Assembly: GCA_949155365.1 (NCBI GenBank)
Contig: CASCUT010000016.1
Coordinates: 1 to 40,288 of the forward strand
From: an uncultured Clostridia bacterium
GTDB taxonomy: Bacteria > Bacillota > Clostridia > TANB77 > CAG-508
Direction: 5' to 3'
DNA length: 40,288 bases
Made by a program: the position numbers and the translations under genes. Shown here one piece after another: positions 24,449-33,762 of the stretch (positions are counted from its first letter, which is position 1; each line of letters begins with the position of its first letter). The notes beneath the pieces are model-generated. The model was not told the DNA's origin. It made no database searches and saw only the letters and a program-made list of their open reading frames with translations.

Positions 24449-26398
24449 TTATAAAGACATAATGATTGGTAATATCATTGGGTTTCTCTTTGTTTTTTGG
24501 AAAATATAGTCCCTAATGTGGTCTTTTAATGTTGATTTAATCGTTGACCAATCACGAATTCCCTTGTTTTCTAATATTTGTACTTCCTCACGGATAAATC
24601 GTTTTACTTCATCCATTAAGTTTTCCGATTCTTTGACATATACAAATCCTCTTGAAATAACGTCTGGTCCTGCTACTATTTCTCCTGTAGAAGAGTCCAT
24701 TGTCATTACAATGACAATTAATCCATCTTGTGATAAATGTTGTCTATCACGAAGTACGACATTTCCGACATCTCCTACACCATAACCGTCGACTAGTATT
24801 TTTCCACATGGTACGCTTGAGCCTAATTTGGCTTCTTTTTCGTTCATTTCAATGATACGACCATTGGTACTCATGAAAATATTTTCTGGTTCTACTCCCA
24901 TCATTTTGGCTGTTTCCGCATGAGCCATTAGTTGTCTATATTCACCATGAACTGGAATGAAGTATTTTGGTTTTGTTAATGCTAAAATTAACTTTTGCTC
25001 TTCTTGGCAAGCATGTCCTGATACGTGAATATCGGCAAGTGCACTATAGACCACTTCTGCTCCAATTTGCAATAAGTCGTCAATAACTTTGGATACGGAT
25101 TTTTCGTTTCCTGGTATTGGATTCGCAGAAATAATAATTAAGTCATTTGGTGTAATCACTATTTTTTTATGCTCCCCTGCTGCCATTCTGGTTAAGGCGG
25201 ACATGGTTTCTCCTTGGCTTCCCGTTGTAATAATGGTTAGTTGGTCATCGGTATAATTTTTAATCATGTCAATGTCAATGAATACATTTTCTGGTACATC
25301 AATATAACCTAGATTTCTTGCTGTTTCTATCATGTTTATCATACTTCTACCACATACTGCAATTTTTCTACCATTAGCAACTGCTGCATTTACGATTTGT
25401 TGTACACGATGTACGTTTGAGGCAAAGGTGGCTACCACAATTCTTTTTCTACAATTCACAAATAGTTTATCTAATTCTTGCCCTACACTTCTTTCTGACA
25501 TCGTATAGCCTTTTCTTTCGGCATTGGTACTATCGGATAATAAGGCAAGAACTCCTTTACTACCTATTTCGGCAATACGATTTAAATCTGTCGTTTCGCT
25601 ATTAATTGGTGTGAAATCTAATTTAAAGTCTCCTGTATGCATGATGGTTCCTACTGGTGTATTAATAGCAAGCATCACGGCATCTGGTATACTGTGGCAA
25701 CTTCTAATAAATTCTACACTCATTTTTCCAAAGTGAACGGTTTGTCCTGCTTCTACTTCATGAAGTTTTGTACTTCTTAGTAATTTGTGTTCTTCTAATT
25801 TATTTTTAATTAATCCTAGTGTTAAACGTGTTCCATAGATTGGAATATTGACTTGTTTCAAAATATAAGGAATCGCTCCAATATGGTCTTCATGTCCATG
25901 TGTAATGACAAATCCTTTTATTTTTTCTTTGTTTCTTTCTAAATACGTAACATCTGGAATTACTAAATCTACACCTAGCATATCATCGGTTGGAAATTCT
26001 AGTCCGCAGTCTACTACTATAATTTCATCTTCATATTCAAAAATTGTCATGTTATTTCCAATTTCCTCTAGTCCTCCTAAAGGAATAATCTTTAAGTTAG
26101 ATTTTTTGAATTCTATTTTTGTTTTATTTCGGTTGTAGTTTCTTCTTGTTTGTGTTTTTCTTGTTTCTTGCTTTCTATCTTCCTGCTTTGTGTTTTCCTG
26201 TTTTTTATTTTCTACTTTTTTTTCTACTACCTTTTTCTCAGGTGTTCTTCTTCTCTCTCTCTGTTTTCTTTCCCCTTGTTTACTTGCTGTTGGAACTATC
26301 TCCTCTCCAGCTTCTTTTTTCTTTGTTTCCTTATTTCTTGTATTACGATGATAAGGTCTTTTTGGTTTGTTTTCATTTTCTTTTCTTTCTTCTGTCAT
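24449..26398 (-). CDS. rnjA: Ribonuclease J
   Basis: RNase J has 5'-3' exonuclease and endonuclease activity and matures and degrades mRNA in Firmicutes. The metallo-beta-lactamase motif HGHEDH is at residues 167-172, followed by HTGDFKLD, the beta-CASP region (SDSTNAERKGYT; VATFASNVHR) and VSGHACQEE. The C-terminal domain is short but present. Unusually, about 95 residues of a Lys/Arg/Glu/Gln-rich, probably disordered extension precede the nuclease, roughly making up the extra length over the ~555 residues usual for RnjA. AGGAGAG precedes the ATG. A long structured leader region lies upstream. Confidence 0.96.
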   Translation of the reverse strand: MTEERKENENKPKRPYHRNTRNKETKKKEAGEEIVPTASKQGERKQRERRRTPEKKVVEKKVENKKQENTKQEDRKQETRKTQTRRNYNRNKTKIEFKKSNLKIIPLGGLEEIGNNMTIFEYEDEIIVVDCGLEFPTDDMLGVDLVIPDVTYLERNKEKIKGFVITHGHEDHIGAIPYILKQVNIPIYGTRLTLGLIKNKLEEHKLLRSTKLHEVEAGQTVHFGKMSVEFIRSCHSIPDAVMLAINTPVGTIMHTGDFKLDFTPINSETTDLNRIAEIGSKGVLALLSDSTNAERKGYTMSERSVGQELDKLFVNCRKRIVVATFASNVHRVQQIVNAAVANGRKIAVCGRSMINMIETARNLGYIDVPENVFIDIDMIKNYTDDQLTIITTGSQGETMSALTRMAAGEHKKIVITPNDLIIISANPIPGNEKSVSKVIDDLLQIGAEVVYSALADIHVSGHACQEEQKLILALTKPKYFIPVHGEYRQLMAHAETAKMMGVEPENIFMSTNGRIIEMNEKEAKLGSSVPCGKILVDGYGVGDVGNVVLRDRQHLSQDGLIVIVMTMDSSTGEIVAGPDVISRGFVYVKESENLMDEVKRFIREEVQILENKGIRDWSTIKSTLKDHIRDYIFQKTKRNPMILPIIMSL

Positions 26399-26461
26399 CT
26401 TTTTTATCTCTCCTTTTTTATAGTTTGCTCTCTTTAAACTTATATATTCTTTTACACACGT

Positions 26462-26497
26462 AAAAAAATAGTTTTCACTTACTCTAAAAACTATTTT
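26462..26497 (-). terminator. Terminator or attenuator upstream of rnjA
   Basis: Minus-strand AAAATAGTTTT / AAAACTATTTT stem with an 11-base loop followed by a run of seven T. It may end the pilus-ROK transcript or act as an attenuator in the rnjA leader. Confidence 0.7.
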
Positions 26498-26757
26498 GAT
26501 TCCCTTTGATAAAATATATTCATAAAACCTATATCTCTTTTGGTTTCTACCATTTTTATGGTTTATTCTTTTGCTTTCTCTTTTTTCTCATTATATTTTA
26601 TTTAGAATCTCTTTTTGTTTCTCTGAAATGATATTTCTCTTTCATGCTAAGTTTTTATATAAATTTAAATCTCTTCTTTACCGTTTTTTGGTAACCACTA
26701 TTTGCTATTTTACCATATTTTTTCTTTTCTGTCAACTAAGGAAAGATTTTGAATGGG

Positions 26758-26840
26758 GAGATTTTGGGGAGGTGAAGATTTTTGGAGATTTTTTCGTACG
26801 TCCCAAAAATCTCCAAAAATCTTCACCTCCCCAAAATCTC
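26758..26840. repeat. Perfect 36-bp inverted repeat
   Basis: The arms 26758-26793 and 26805-26840 are exact reverse complements, starting GAGATTTTGGGGAGGTG. The 11-base loop holds CGTACG. It begins two bases after the ROK stop codon. There is no T tail on the minus strand, so it is not a standard terminator. Confidence 0.9.
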
Positions 26841-26842
26841 TT

Positions 26843-27721
26843 TTATAATGTTGCTCCTATTATTCCTGCCGTATTTTGCAGTTTGGCAAGGACGATTTCC
26901 GGTTTTTCAAATTGATATGGGGTCGTTAGTGCTTTTTCTAGTAAACGTTTGTATAAGATGTCTTCAAAGTAAGTAAAACTTCCTCCTATGCAAATTTTCT
27001 CTGGATTTATGATATTTACAATGTTGGAAATTCCAATTAGTAATGTTTGTATGTAGTTGTCTATATAATGATTTAATTCTTCATTTTGCTTTTCTTTTTT
27101 TAAGATTACTAGTAGTTCTTCTGATGTCGTATTAGGATTTAAGTTCATTTGCTCTATCATGCCTTTTTTGAATGCTTGCATAGAGCTATATGTTTCAAAA
27201 CAGCCTTTTTTGCCACAGTGACATGTTCTTCCTTCTTTGTCTATCACCATGTGACCATATTCAGATGGAAGGATGCTGTTATTAATAAGAGTAACTCCAC
27301 CAATTCCTGTTCCTAAACATAAGAATACGGCTCTTTCTACGTCTTTTAAGGCTCCATATTGTTTTTCTGCTTTTGCACTGCATATGGCATCATTTTGAAT
27401 TCTTACTGGTATTTGATAATGTTCTTCTAGTTCTTTGGCTAAATCCCATTTTCCAATTCCATATTTTCTTATGTTTTCTATTTTATTTTCTTTTACAATC
27501 CCTGGAACGCCTATTCCTATTTCTTCTATGACAAAAATAGGAATTTGAAGTTCTTTTAAAACGCAATGGATTAGAGATAGTATTCTATCCCTAATCCATT
27601 GTGTTATATTTTCTTGGTTTATTATCATTTCATTTTGGTCTTGTTTGGCAAGTAGTTTTCCTTCTTTCGTGATAACTCCTACTGCAATGTGACTACCTCC
27701 TAAATCGATTCCAATTTTCAT
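26843..27721 (-). CDS. ROK-family sugar kinase (glucokinase-like)
   Basis: The 292 residues carry the ROK features: phosphate loop IGIDLGGSHIAVG at the N-terminus, LCLGTGIGGV near 130, and the zinc site with GHMVI followed by CHCGKKGCFE near 160-178, the latter shared by sugar kinases and ROK repressors. No N-terminal helix-turn-helix is present, so it is a kinase rather than a repressor; glucose or N-acetyl-hexosamine are possible substrates. AAAAGGAG precedes the ATG. It starts only 17 bases after pilC, suggesting cotranscription with the pilus operon. Confidence 0.88.
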   Translation of the reverse strand: MKIGIDLGGSHIAVGVITKEGKLLAKQDQNEMIINQENITQWIRDRILSLIHCVLKELQIPIFVIEEIGIGVPGIVKENKIENIRKYGIGKWDLAKELEEHYQIPVRIQNDAICSAKAEKQYGALKDVERAVFLCLGTGIGGVTLINNSILPSEYGHMVIDKEGRTCHCGKKGCFETYSSMQAFKKGMIEQMNLNPNTTSEELLVILKKEKQNEELNHYIDNYIQTLLIGISNIVNIINPEKICIGGSFTYFEDILYKRLLEKALTTPYQFEKPEIVLAKLQNTAGIIGATL

Positions 27722-27738
27722 ATTAACTCCTTTTCCTT

Positions 27739-29089
27739 TTATACTCCTGCTGCTGAGAATAGGAAAGTTCCCATATATACTTCTAGCATTGGAACTAATA
27801 CTACTAATACGAAGAAGATTAGTACAATACCTACGATAGAATACATTAATTGTGGCATTACTTTCATAATCTTTTCTAGAATATTGTTAATATCAATTTC
27901 CATATATTCTACTAGTTTTGCCATCATTTCGGATAAATCTGTTTGCATTCCTATTTTTAGCATTTCGGTTATCATTGCAGAAGATAAACCTGCTCTTTCA
28001 AATGGCTCAATCCAAGATTGTCCAATTAGTATGTTATTAATCGAAGTTTCTACCATCGATAAAAATACGTAATTGCTAACAACGTTTTTACTAACTTCTA
28101 GTGCATCTTGTATTCTCATTCCATTGTCTAAGTTAAGCATCATTGCTTTAATAAATCTTGAGAAATCTAAACTATAAATTAACTTTCCAAAGATTGGCAT
28201 AGTATATTTAAAATAGTGAAAGTTGTATTTTCCTTTTGGTGTGTTAATATAAAATAAGATTGCTACAACTGCTCCTACGATTAGTGCTGTTGGAATATAC
28301 CAGTGGGCAATGACACCATTAATAAAGTTCGAAAACCAAATGGTAACTGGATTTATTTCATCGGTACTTCCTACTTGATCGTATACATTTTGAATGGCTG
28401 GAACAGCAACTAAAGTTCCTACTACTAACATAATCATTAAAGCGACGAATTGAAGTACATTTGGTATTACAATCTTCTTTACTCTACGTGTAATATCTGC
28501 TGAATCGTCTAGATAGCGCACCGCTTGTTTTAGTGAGTTTGTTAAGGAGCCGTGATAGCTCACCTACTTTTATCATGTTAATATAGATATCTGGGAAGAC
28601 ATTGGAATAATATTCCATTGTGGTATACATGTAGTCTCCTCCCTCTACTCCTGCTAAGATGTCTTCTAAAATTCCCCTTAACGACAAATTTTCTGTACTT
28701 TGTATAATTGTATTTAAAGCATGTATATTATTAAAGTTTGCCTTTTTTAATAAATAAAAGTTTTGCGTAAAAATAACCAAATCACGGTTTGTTATTTTCT
28801 CTGTTGCAGCTAATTGTAAGTTTATTTTTTCTACAACAGAGATATTATTTCTAGCATTATTATTTAAGATATTGGTGGAGCTAGCTGTTTTCATGATGTC
28901 TTCCATATTACTAATATTCTTTTTCGTCTTTTTTGTTTTCTTGCCAATATAGCCAACTTGCACCACTTGAATTGGCGTTAAACCATTGTGTTTAAGCCTT
29001 CTAATTAATGATTGCTTGCTGGAATCTTCTACTTTATTTCTTACTACTAAGCCTTTTTCAGTGACAGCTCTGTATACATACTCTGGCAT
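27739..29089 (-). CDS. pilC: Type IV pilus inner-membrane platform protein PilC, split by a +1 frameshift
   Basis: PilC/GspF is the polytopic platform on which the PilB and PilT motors act. The first frame encodes 179 native residues, MPEYVYRAV through MIKVGELS, then reads CGG and runs 22 codons to a stop. Skipping the C at 28552 joins it to GSLTNSLKQAVRYLDDS and the rest of the protein, restoring the family's GELSG-L signature and a 449-residue product with three hydrophobic segments. The second frame has no ribosome site of its own at its first ATG. Either the gene is broken by one inserted base, the base is an error, or a +1 shift occurs at CGG. All other pilus genes are intact, which argues against simple decay. 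Confidence 0.88.
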
Positions 29090-29118
29090 ACTGTTTCTCC
29101 TCCCAATTTATTTGTTTT

Positions 29119-30222
29119 TTAATTTGCCTGTCTTTTTATTTTTAATTGCATAATGGTTCTATTTAAGGTTTCAATATTCTTTTCTTCAATTTGTGCTTTT
29201 GCTTGTTCTAATGTAATTTTATCTTCTACAAATAGTTCTGCTATTGAATTAATTAAACCAATACTTCCTTTTTCTAAGTTACTTTGTATGGCATCTTCTA
29301 TTTCAGATACACTAATTTTCTCTTTTCGGATAATACCTGCAATGATATTATCTACTACCATTACTTCTGGTACTAATACTAGTTTTCCATTTCTTCCTCT
29401 TAATAATCTCTGAGAAACTACCAATTTTAGTAAAGCGGAAATTAAGTACTTAATACTTGGTTGATCTGAGATGTCATAAAAGTTGATAATTCTATCAATG
29501 GTTTCTGCACAAGATTTGGTGTGAAGAGTCCCAATTACTAAGTGTCCAGACTCTGCTGTATCAATGGCAGCTTCCATGGTTTCTCTATCACGAATCTCTC
29601 CTACTACAATAATATCACAATCTTCTCTTAATGAGTTTTTTACTCCATCACTATAGCATAAACAGTCTCTTCCTGCTCCTACTTCTTTTTGTACAATGAC
29701 TGATTTTTTTGAAGTGTGTTTATATTCTACTGGACTTTCTAGTGTTAATATTTTTTTATTTTGATTTTCATTAATGTCATTAATTAATGCATTTAGGGTT
29801 GTTGTTTTACCAGAGTTTGTTTTTCCAGTTACTAAGATTAGTCCTTGTGGTTGATAAGTCATTCTTCTTACGATGTCTGGAACACCTAAGTCTTCGTATC
29901 TTGGAAGTTCATTTTTTATTAATCTTAGCGTAAAAGTAGGTATCTCGTCTGAATGTGAAACATTTACCCTTAAACGAATATCTTCAAATTCAAAAGAACA
30001 GTCTAATCTTTTTGTTTCTTTATACATCTCATCTTTTTCTAGATTTCCTCTTACAAAATAATCATATATTTCATTTAGGTCTTCTACGCTTAATTCATCC
30101 ACTTCTTCAATTGCGACTAATTGTCTTGCTATTCTAAGCATTGGCTTTAGTCCATAAATAAGATGTACATCAGATGCGTCTTTTTCTTTTGCTATTTTTA
30201 GCACCCTATCCATATTTATCAT
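29119..30222 (-). CDS. pilT: Type IV pilus retraction ATPase PilT
   Basis: A hexameric secretion ATPase that depolymerises pili. The 367 residues have the N-terminal DASDVHLIYGLKPMLR, Walker A TGKTNSGKTTTLNALI near 135, the Asp box, Walker B IIVVGEIRDRETMEAA near 205, and the His-box GHLVIGTLHT. It is followed closely by pilC and preceded by pilB. The start has GGGGAAA upstream, somewhat weak. PilT rather than a second PilB is inferred from its short N-terminus and lack of a tetracysteine site. Confidence 0.93.
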   Translation of the reverse strand: MINMDRVLKIAKEKDASDVHLIYGLKPMLRIARQLVAIEEVDELSVEDLNEIYDYFVRGNLEKDEMYKETKRLDCSFEFEDIRLRVNVSHSDEIPTFTLRLIKNELPRYEDLGVPDIVRRMTYQPQGLILVTGKTNSGKTTTLNALINDINENQNKKILTLESPVEYKHTSKKSVIVQKEVGAGRDCLCYSDGVKNSLREDCDIIVVGEIRDRETMEAAIDTAESGHLVIGTLHTKSCAETIDRIINFYDISDQPSIKYLISALLKLVVSQRLLRGRNGKLVLVPEVMVVDNIIAGIIRKEKISVSEIEDAIQSNLEKGSIGLINSIAELFVEDKITLEQAKAQIEEKNIETLNRTIMQLKIKRQAN

Positions 30223-30243
30223 TTGCTTGTTTTCCCCTTTCTT

Positions 30244-31872
30244 TTAATAAATTACTAATTTATTATTCAATTCTTCTAATGTCGTTTTTCCTTCTAATAC
30301 TTTGCGTAATCCATCGATAACAAGTGGTTTATAACTTCCTTGTAATGCTTTTTCTGCAATTTGAATGCTAGAAGCGTCTTCTACAATTAGTTGTTTGATA
30401 TCATCATCAATGATTAGTATTTCGTACATTGCAATTCTATCGTAATATCCCATATTGTTGCATTTTTCACAACCTACTGCTTGATAGGTTGTCTTTCCAT
30501 TGAAGTCCAATGTTACATTATATTTGTTTGCAATTTTATTCATAATGTCTTTTTCTTCTTGGGTAAATTCCCTTTCTCTTCTACAATGTGGACATACTTT
30601 TCTTACTAGTCTTTGCGAAATAGCGGTTGCCAATGTACTTGCAATATCATAGTTAGAAATGCCCATTTTTCTTAGTCTTGTAATAACCTCTACTGCATTA
30701 ATTGTATGTATTGTTGATAACACATAATGTCCTGTTTGTCCAGATTGCATTGCAATTTCTGCTGTTTCTGCATCACGGATTTCTCCTACTAGAATAATAT
30801 CAGGATCTTGTCTTAGTACGGTTCTTAAAGAATCTAAGAATGAGGTTTTGGTATCTATTTCAATTTGGTTTAGACCTTGGATACGAATTTCTACTGGATC
30901 TTCAATTGTTGTAATATTAATATTTGGTTTGTTTAACATATCAATAACACTATATAGAGTTGTCGTTTTTCCTTCTCCTGTTGGTGCTGCAATAATGGTG
31001 ATACTATTTTTCTTGTCAAAGCTATCTTTTAATAATTTTGGGTCATTTGGGAATCCTAAATCAAAGATATTTCGAATTCCTGCATTTTTCTTTAATAATC
31101 TTAGTACAAATTTCTCTCCATATACATTCTTTTGAGAAGAAACACGAATATTATAATCTGGATATAGAATAATTCTACCATCTTGTGATTCTTGTTTTTC
31201 TTGATGCATATTCGAAATTGCTTTTAATCTACCTATAATTTGTGGCTGTTTATCTGCCTCTATTGAAACAGCATTGATTAATTGTCCGTCAATACGATAA
31301 CGCACTCTTAAACGGTCCTCCATTGGTTCAAAGTGAATATCACTTGCTCTTTTTTCCATTGCTGTTTTAATAATACTATCTACTAACCCTGTAATATCAC
31401 GATTGGTATTAATATTATCGGAAGCCACTCCTTCTAAAGAATCTAATATTCTGTCAAGATTACTTTCAAACGTAATATATTTTTCCATGACTAAGCCTTT
31501 ATTTAATAGCAATAGTCTTATGGTTTCAATTGCTCTTCTATTGGTGGTATCGGCAAAACATACTTTTATTTTTCCTGCTTCCATTCCAAAAGGAATCGCT
31601 TTATTTTGTTTTGCAATATCCAATGAGATGTAATCTGAAATGTTCAGTTTAATATCTCCTTCTTCTAGTAAAATTGCCTTTTCATCTAGAATTTCTCCAA
31701 TTGCTTTAATTAATTCATTGGAATCGCATAAATGTAAAATGTGAAGAATATCACCTAGCTTTTTACGAGGATAGGTCTTTTGGTATTCTAATGCCTTTTC
31801 AATATCTTGTTGTGTTATAATTCTTCTTTTTGCAAGTTCAATTCCTAATGGTTGTGTTTGCTTTTGTGCCAT
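30244..31872 (-). CDS. pilB: Type IV pilus assembly ATPase PilB
   Basis: It drives pilin extraction and pilus extension. The 542 residues contain an MshEN-type N-terminal domain (PLGIELAKRRIITQQDIEKAL), Walker A APTGEGKTTTLYS near 300, the Asp box, Walker B ILVGEIRDAETAE near 365, GHYVLSTIHT, and the zinc tetracysteine CPHC with CEKC near 435-480 typical of GspE/PilB. AGGAGAAAAG precedes the ATG. Gene order pilB-pilT-pilC is common in clostridial pilus loci. Confidence 0.95.
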   Translation of the reverse strand: MAQKQTQPLGIELAKRRIITQQDIEKALEYQKTYPRKKLGDILHILHLCDSNELIKAIGEILDEKAILLEEGDIKLNISDYISLDIAKQNKAIPFGMEAGKIKVCFADTTNRRAIETIRLLLLNKGLVMEKYITFESNLDRILDSLEGVASDNINTNRDITGLVDSIIKTAMEKRASDIHFEPMEDRLRVRYRIDGQLINAVSIEADKQPQIIGRLKAISNMHQEKQESQDGRIILYPDYNIRVSSQKNVYGEKFVLRLLKKNAGIRNIFDLGFPNDPKLLKDSFDKKNSITIIAAPTGEGKTTTLYSVIDMLNKPNINITTIEDPVEIRIQGLNQIEIDTKTSFLDSLRTVLRQDPDIILVGEIRDAETAEIAMQSGQTGHYVLSTIHTINAVEVITRLRKMGISNYDIASTLATAISQRLVRKVCPHCRREREFTQEEKDIMNKIANKYNVTLDFNGKTTYQAVGCEKCNNMGYYDRIAMYEILIIDDDIKQLIVEDASSIQIAEKALQGSYKPLVIDGLRKVLEGKTTLEELNNKLVIY

Positions 31873-31957
31873 ATGCTTTTCTCCTTTCTTTTGTATCTTA
31901 TCTTTATTATACTATATCTTTTGTTTTTTCTATAGTGTTTTTTCTAATTACCGCAAA

Positions 31958-32401
31958 TTACCAATACTTTAGTACATATTCATTATTGGTCTCGAATAAG
32001 TGAGATCCTGCAATTATCATATGAACTTGTACTAATTTTTTTTCTACTTCATTGACAGTCGTTAACGATTTTGAAAAAGAGCAATATGGAATATTGGTAC
32101 AAATTTTTACTTTGTTACGATAAATGCTATTATCTGGATTTGCTTTGTACGTATACGTAGTGCCATCTTCAAATATCACTTGATTTTCTGTTACTTCATA
32201 CGTATCTTTATTATTTTTTACATCTTCAACAAAGTACATATTGAATTTATTATATTCTGCCATGTACTTTGAATTGTTTGTTAGTTGTTTTGTATTGGCA
32301 TAAAAGAAATTGCTGATGGTTGCAAGGATTGCCATTACAATGCACATTACGACAATATAAACAATTAAAACCATTAAAGTTATTCCTTTTTCCGATTTCA
32401 C
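31958..32401 (-). CDS. Minor pilin/pseudopilin-like protein
   Basis: A 147-residue protein with a class III signal: KSEKG then ITLMVLIVYIVVM, with processing expected after the glycine. The usual Glu at position 5 of the mature protein is Val, as in some minor pilins. The globular part (about 40-147) has a Cys pair (KICTNIPYC). It begins with a GTG directly after the TAA of the preceding pilin gene, whose end holds the AAAGGAG ribosome site, so the two are translationally coupled. Confidence 0.82.
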   Translation of the reverse strand: MKSEKGITLMVLIVYIVVMCIVMAILATISNFFYANTKQLTNNSKYMAEYNKFNMYFVEDVKNNKDTYEVTENQVIFEDGTTYTYKANPDNSIYRNKVKICTNIPYCSFSKSLTTVNEVEKKLVQVHMIIAGSHLFETNNEYVLKYW

Positions 32402-32827
32402 TTAAGAATTCTCCTTTGCTATTTCTTTTATTTTTAGTTTTTTCACTTCATACACTCGTGTTTGTTCAAAACATTCATATTCTGCTCGAATGCTTACTGT
32501 TTTTATAATATCTTCCTTAGTTGGGTCTATTTCACTGTATTTTTCTACTGTTATCATAATATTGATTCCATCTGGAAGTTCATACGTTTGTTTTACTGTA
32601 TTACTAAGTTCATTTGTTACACTTTCATAAGGCATCTTATCAATGTCTTCTGCTATCTTTACAACATAGTATGCTGCAACTGCATTGGATTGTACGATAC
32701 TATTTTGCAACGCTATCTGGTAATATAAATTTCCAATTAATCCTACAAATAAGGATAAAATTATCATAGCAACAACAATATCTGTTATTGTTACCCCTTT
32801 ATTTCCTTTTAAATATTGTTTCTTCAT
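32402..32827 (-). CDS. Minor pilin (PilV/GspI-like)
   Basis: A 141-residue protein with an N-terminal prepilin signal NKG then VTITDIVVAMIILSLFVGLIG; the fifth mature residue is Asp rather than Glu. The C-terminal domain is polar with many Glu and Lys. It starts one base after the end of pilD. Together with the following gene it probably forms a minor-pilin priming complex. Confidence 0.82.
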   Translation of the reverse strand: MKKQYLKGNKGVTITDIVVAMIILSLFVGLIGNLYYQIALQNSIVQSNAVAAYYVVKIAEDIDKMPYESVTNELSNTVKQTYELPDGINIMITVEKYSEIDPTKEDIIKTVSIRAEYECFEQTRVYEVKKLKIKEIAKENS

Positions 32828-32828
32828 T

Positions 32829-33644
32829 TTACCACCTACATGCTATCCCATTTACTATTATGAAAGAAATGATATTGCTAAGACTTAAATAAAAACCAAT
32901 TGATAAGTTTTTATAATAAGAGACATCTCTTTTCGCTACTTTATTTTTTCTTGTTAGGATGCTTCTTTCTATTTTTTCAATGGCAATCGTCAAAAAGCAT
33001 AAAATAACACTTACAATATAAGTTATTTCTCCTCCAAAGATAGCCATAATCATACTTAGTTCTAATATTTCAGTTGGATAATGTGTGTTTAATTTTTTCT
33101 TCAAGTATGTATTGTCTATGATTAAAAATAGGAATAATAAGAACAAATATATTGCATATCTATATATATTAGCTTTTTCTACTGTATATAGATACACCAT
33201 ATATGCAACTATTATGAGAAATTCATAAATGATAACGGATTTTTCAATTTTATGCTTTTCTTTGTCGATTCCTGCTATGATAATTAAGCCTGCTATATAT
33301 AACGTGCCAAATACCAAATATATTAGTTTATTTTGGTCGATAGAAACAAAGGAAATATTCAAAGACATCGCAAATAAAAGAAATACGATACCTGTTCCTA
33401 TTTCTAATAATACATAACGAATTCTAATTTTTTGTTTGCAATAACGGCACTTTCCACCTAAAAAAAGATAACTTAAAATTGGAATCATATCCCAAAAAGA
33501 AAGTTTATGGTTACAGTTTGGACAGTAAGAACGTTTATGCGTAATATCTTGATGAAGAGGAATACGATATACTGCTAGTGTAAAAAAACTTCCAAATAAT
33601 GTTCCAATGCTAAAAATTAGTAAATAAAAAATAATCTGTTCCAT
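32829..33644 (-). CDS. pilD: Prepilin peptidase
   Basis: A membrane aspartyl protease that cleaves and usually N-methylates prepilins. The 271 residues have the N-terminal methylase-type domain with FGSFFTLAVYRIP, two CxxC pairs (CPNC, CRYC) forming the zinc site, and about seven further helices. The first catalytic Asp is in IIAGIDKEKHKI. At the second catalytic site, where GxGDxK is expected, the sequence reads YPTEILEL before the conserved FGG turn, so Glu seems to replace Asp. MEQIIFY is chosen as start, with GAGG upstream; an earlier ATG overlaps that site. Confidence 0.88.
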   Translation of the reverse strand: MEQIIFYLLIFSIGTLFGSFFTLAVYRIPLHQDITHKRSYCPNCNHKLSFWDMIPILSYLFLGGKCRYCKQKIRIRYVLLEIGTGIVFLLFAMSLNISFVSIDQNKLIYLVFGTLYIAGLIIIAGIDKEKHKIEKSVIIYEFLIIVAYMVYLYTVEKANIYRYAIYLFLLFLFLIIDNTYLKKKLNTHYPTEILELSMIMAIFGGEITYIVSVILCFLTIAIEKIERSILTRKNKVAKRDVSYYKNLSIGFYLSLSNIISFIIVNGIACRW

Positions 33645-33669
33645 GTTTTTCCTCATAAATAAGAAATTA

Positions 33670-33713
33670 GAGGTTACCTAAATATAACGATTAGAGTCTT
33701 TATAGGTAACCTC
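33670..33713 (-). promoter_or_regulatory. Intercistronic hairpin between pilA and pilD
   Basis: Perfect 11-base arms GAGGTTACCTA / TAGGTAACCTC with a 22-base loop and no T run. Its place after the major pilin gene suggests an mRNA-stabilising or processing structure that lets pilA be expressed above the rest of the operon. Confidence 0.55.
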
Positions 33714-33762
33714 ATATTTAGTTTTTTCGCTAAATAATTAATGAAATTTATCTATTTCAGTA

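Larger units (their letters stand above)
26399..26842 (-). other. Structured leader region between the ROK gene and rnjA
   Basis: No gene is seen. It contains a perfect 36-bp inverted repeat next to the ROK stop codon and a terminator-like hairpin at 26462-26497, leaving about 60 bases before rnjA. T-rich elsewhere. Confidence 0.65.
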
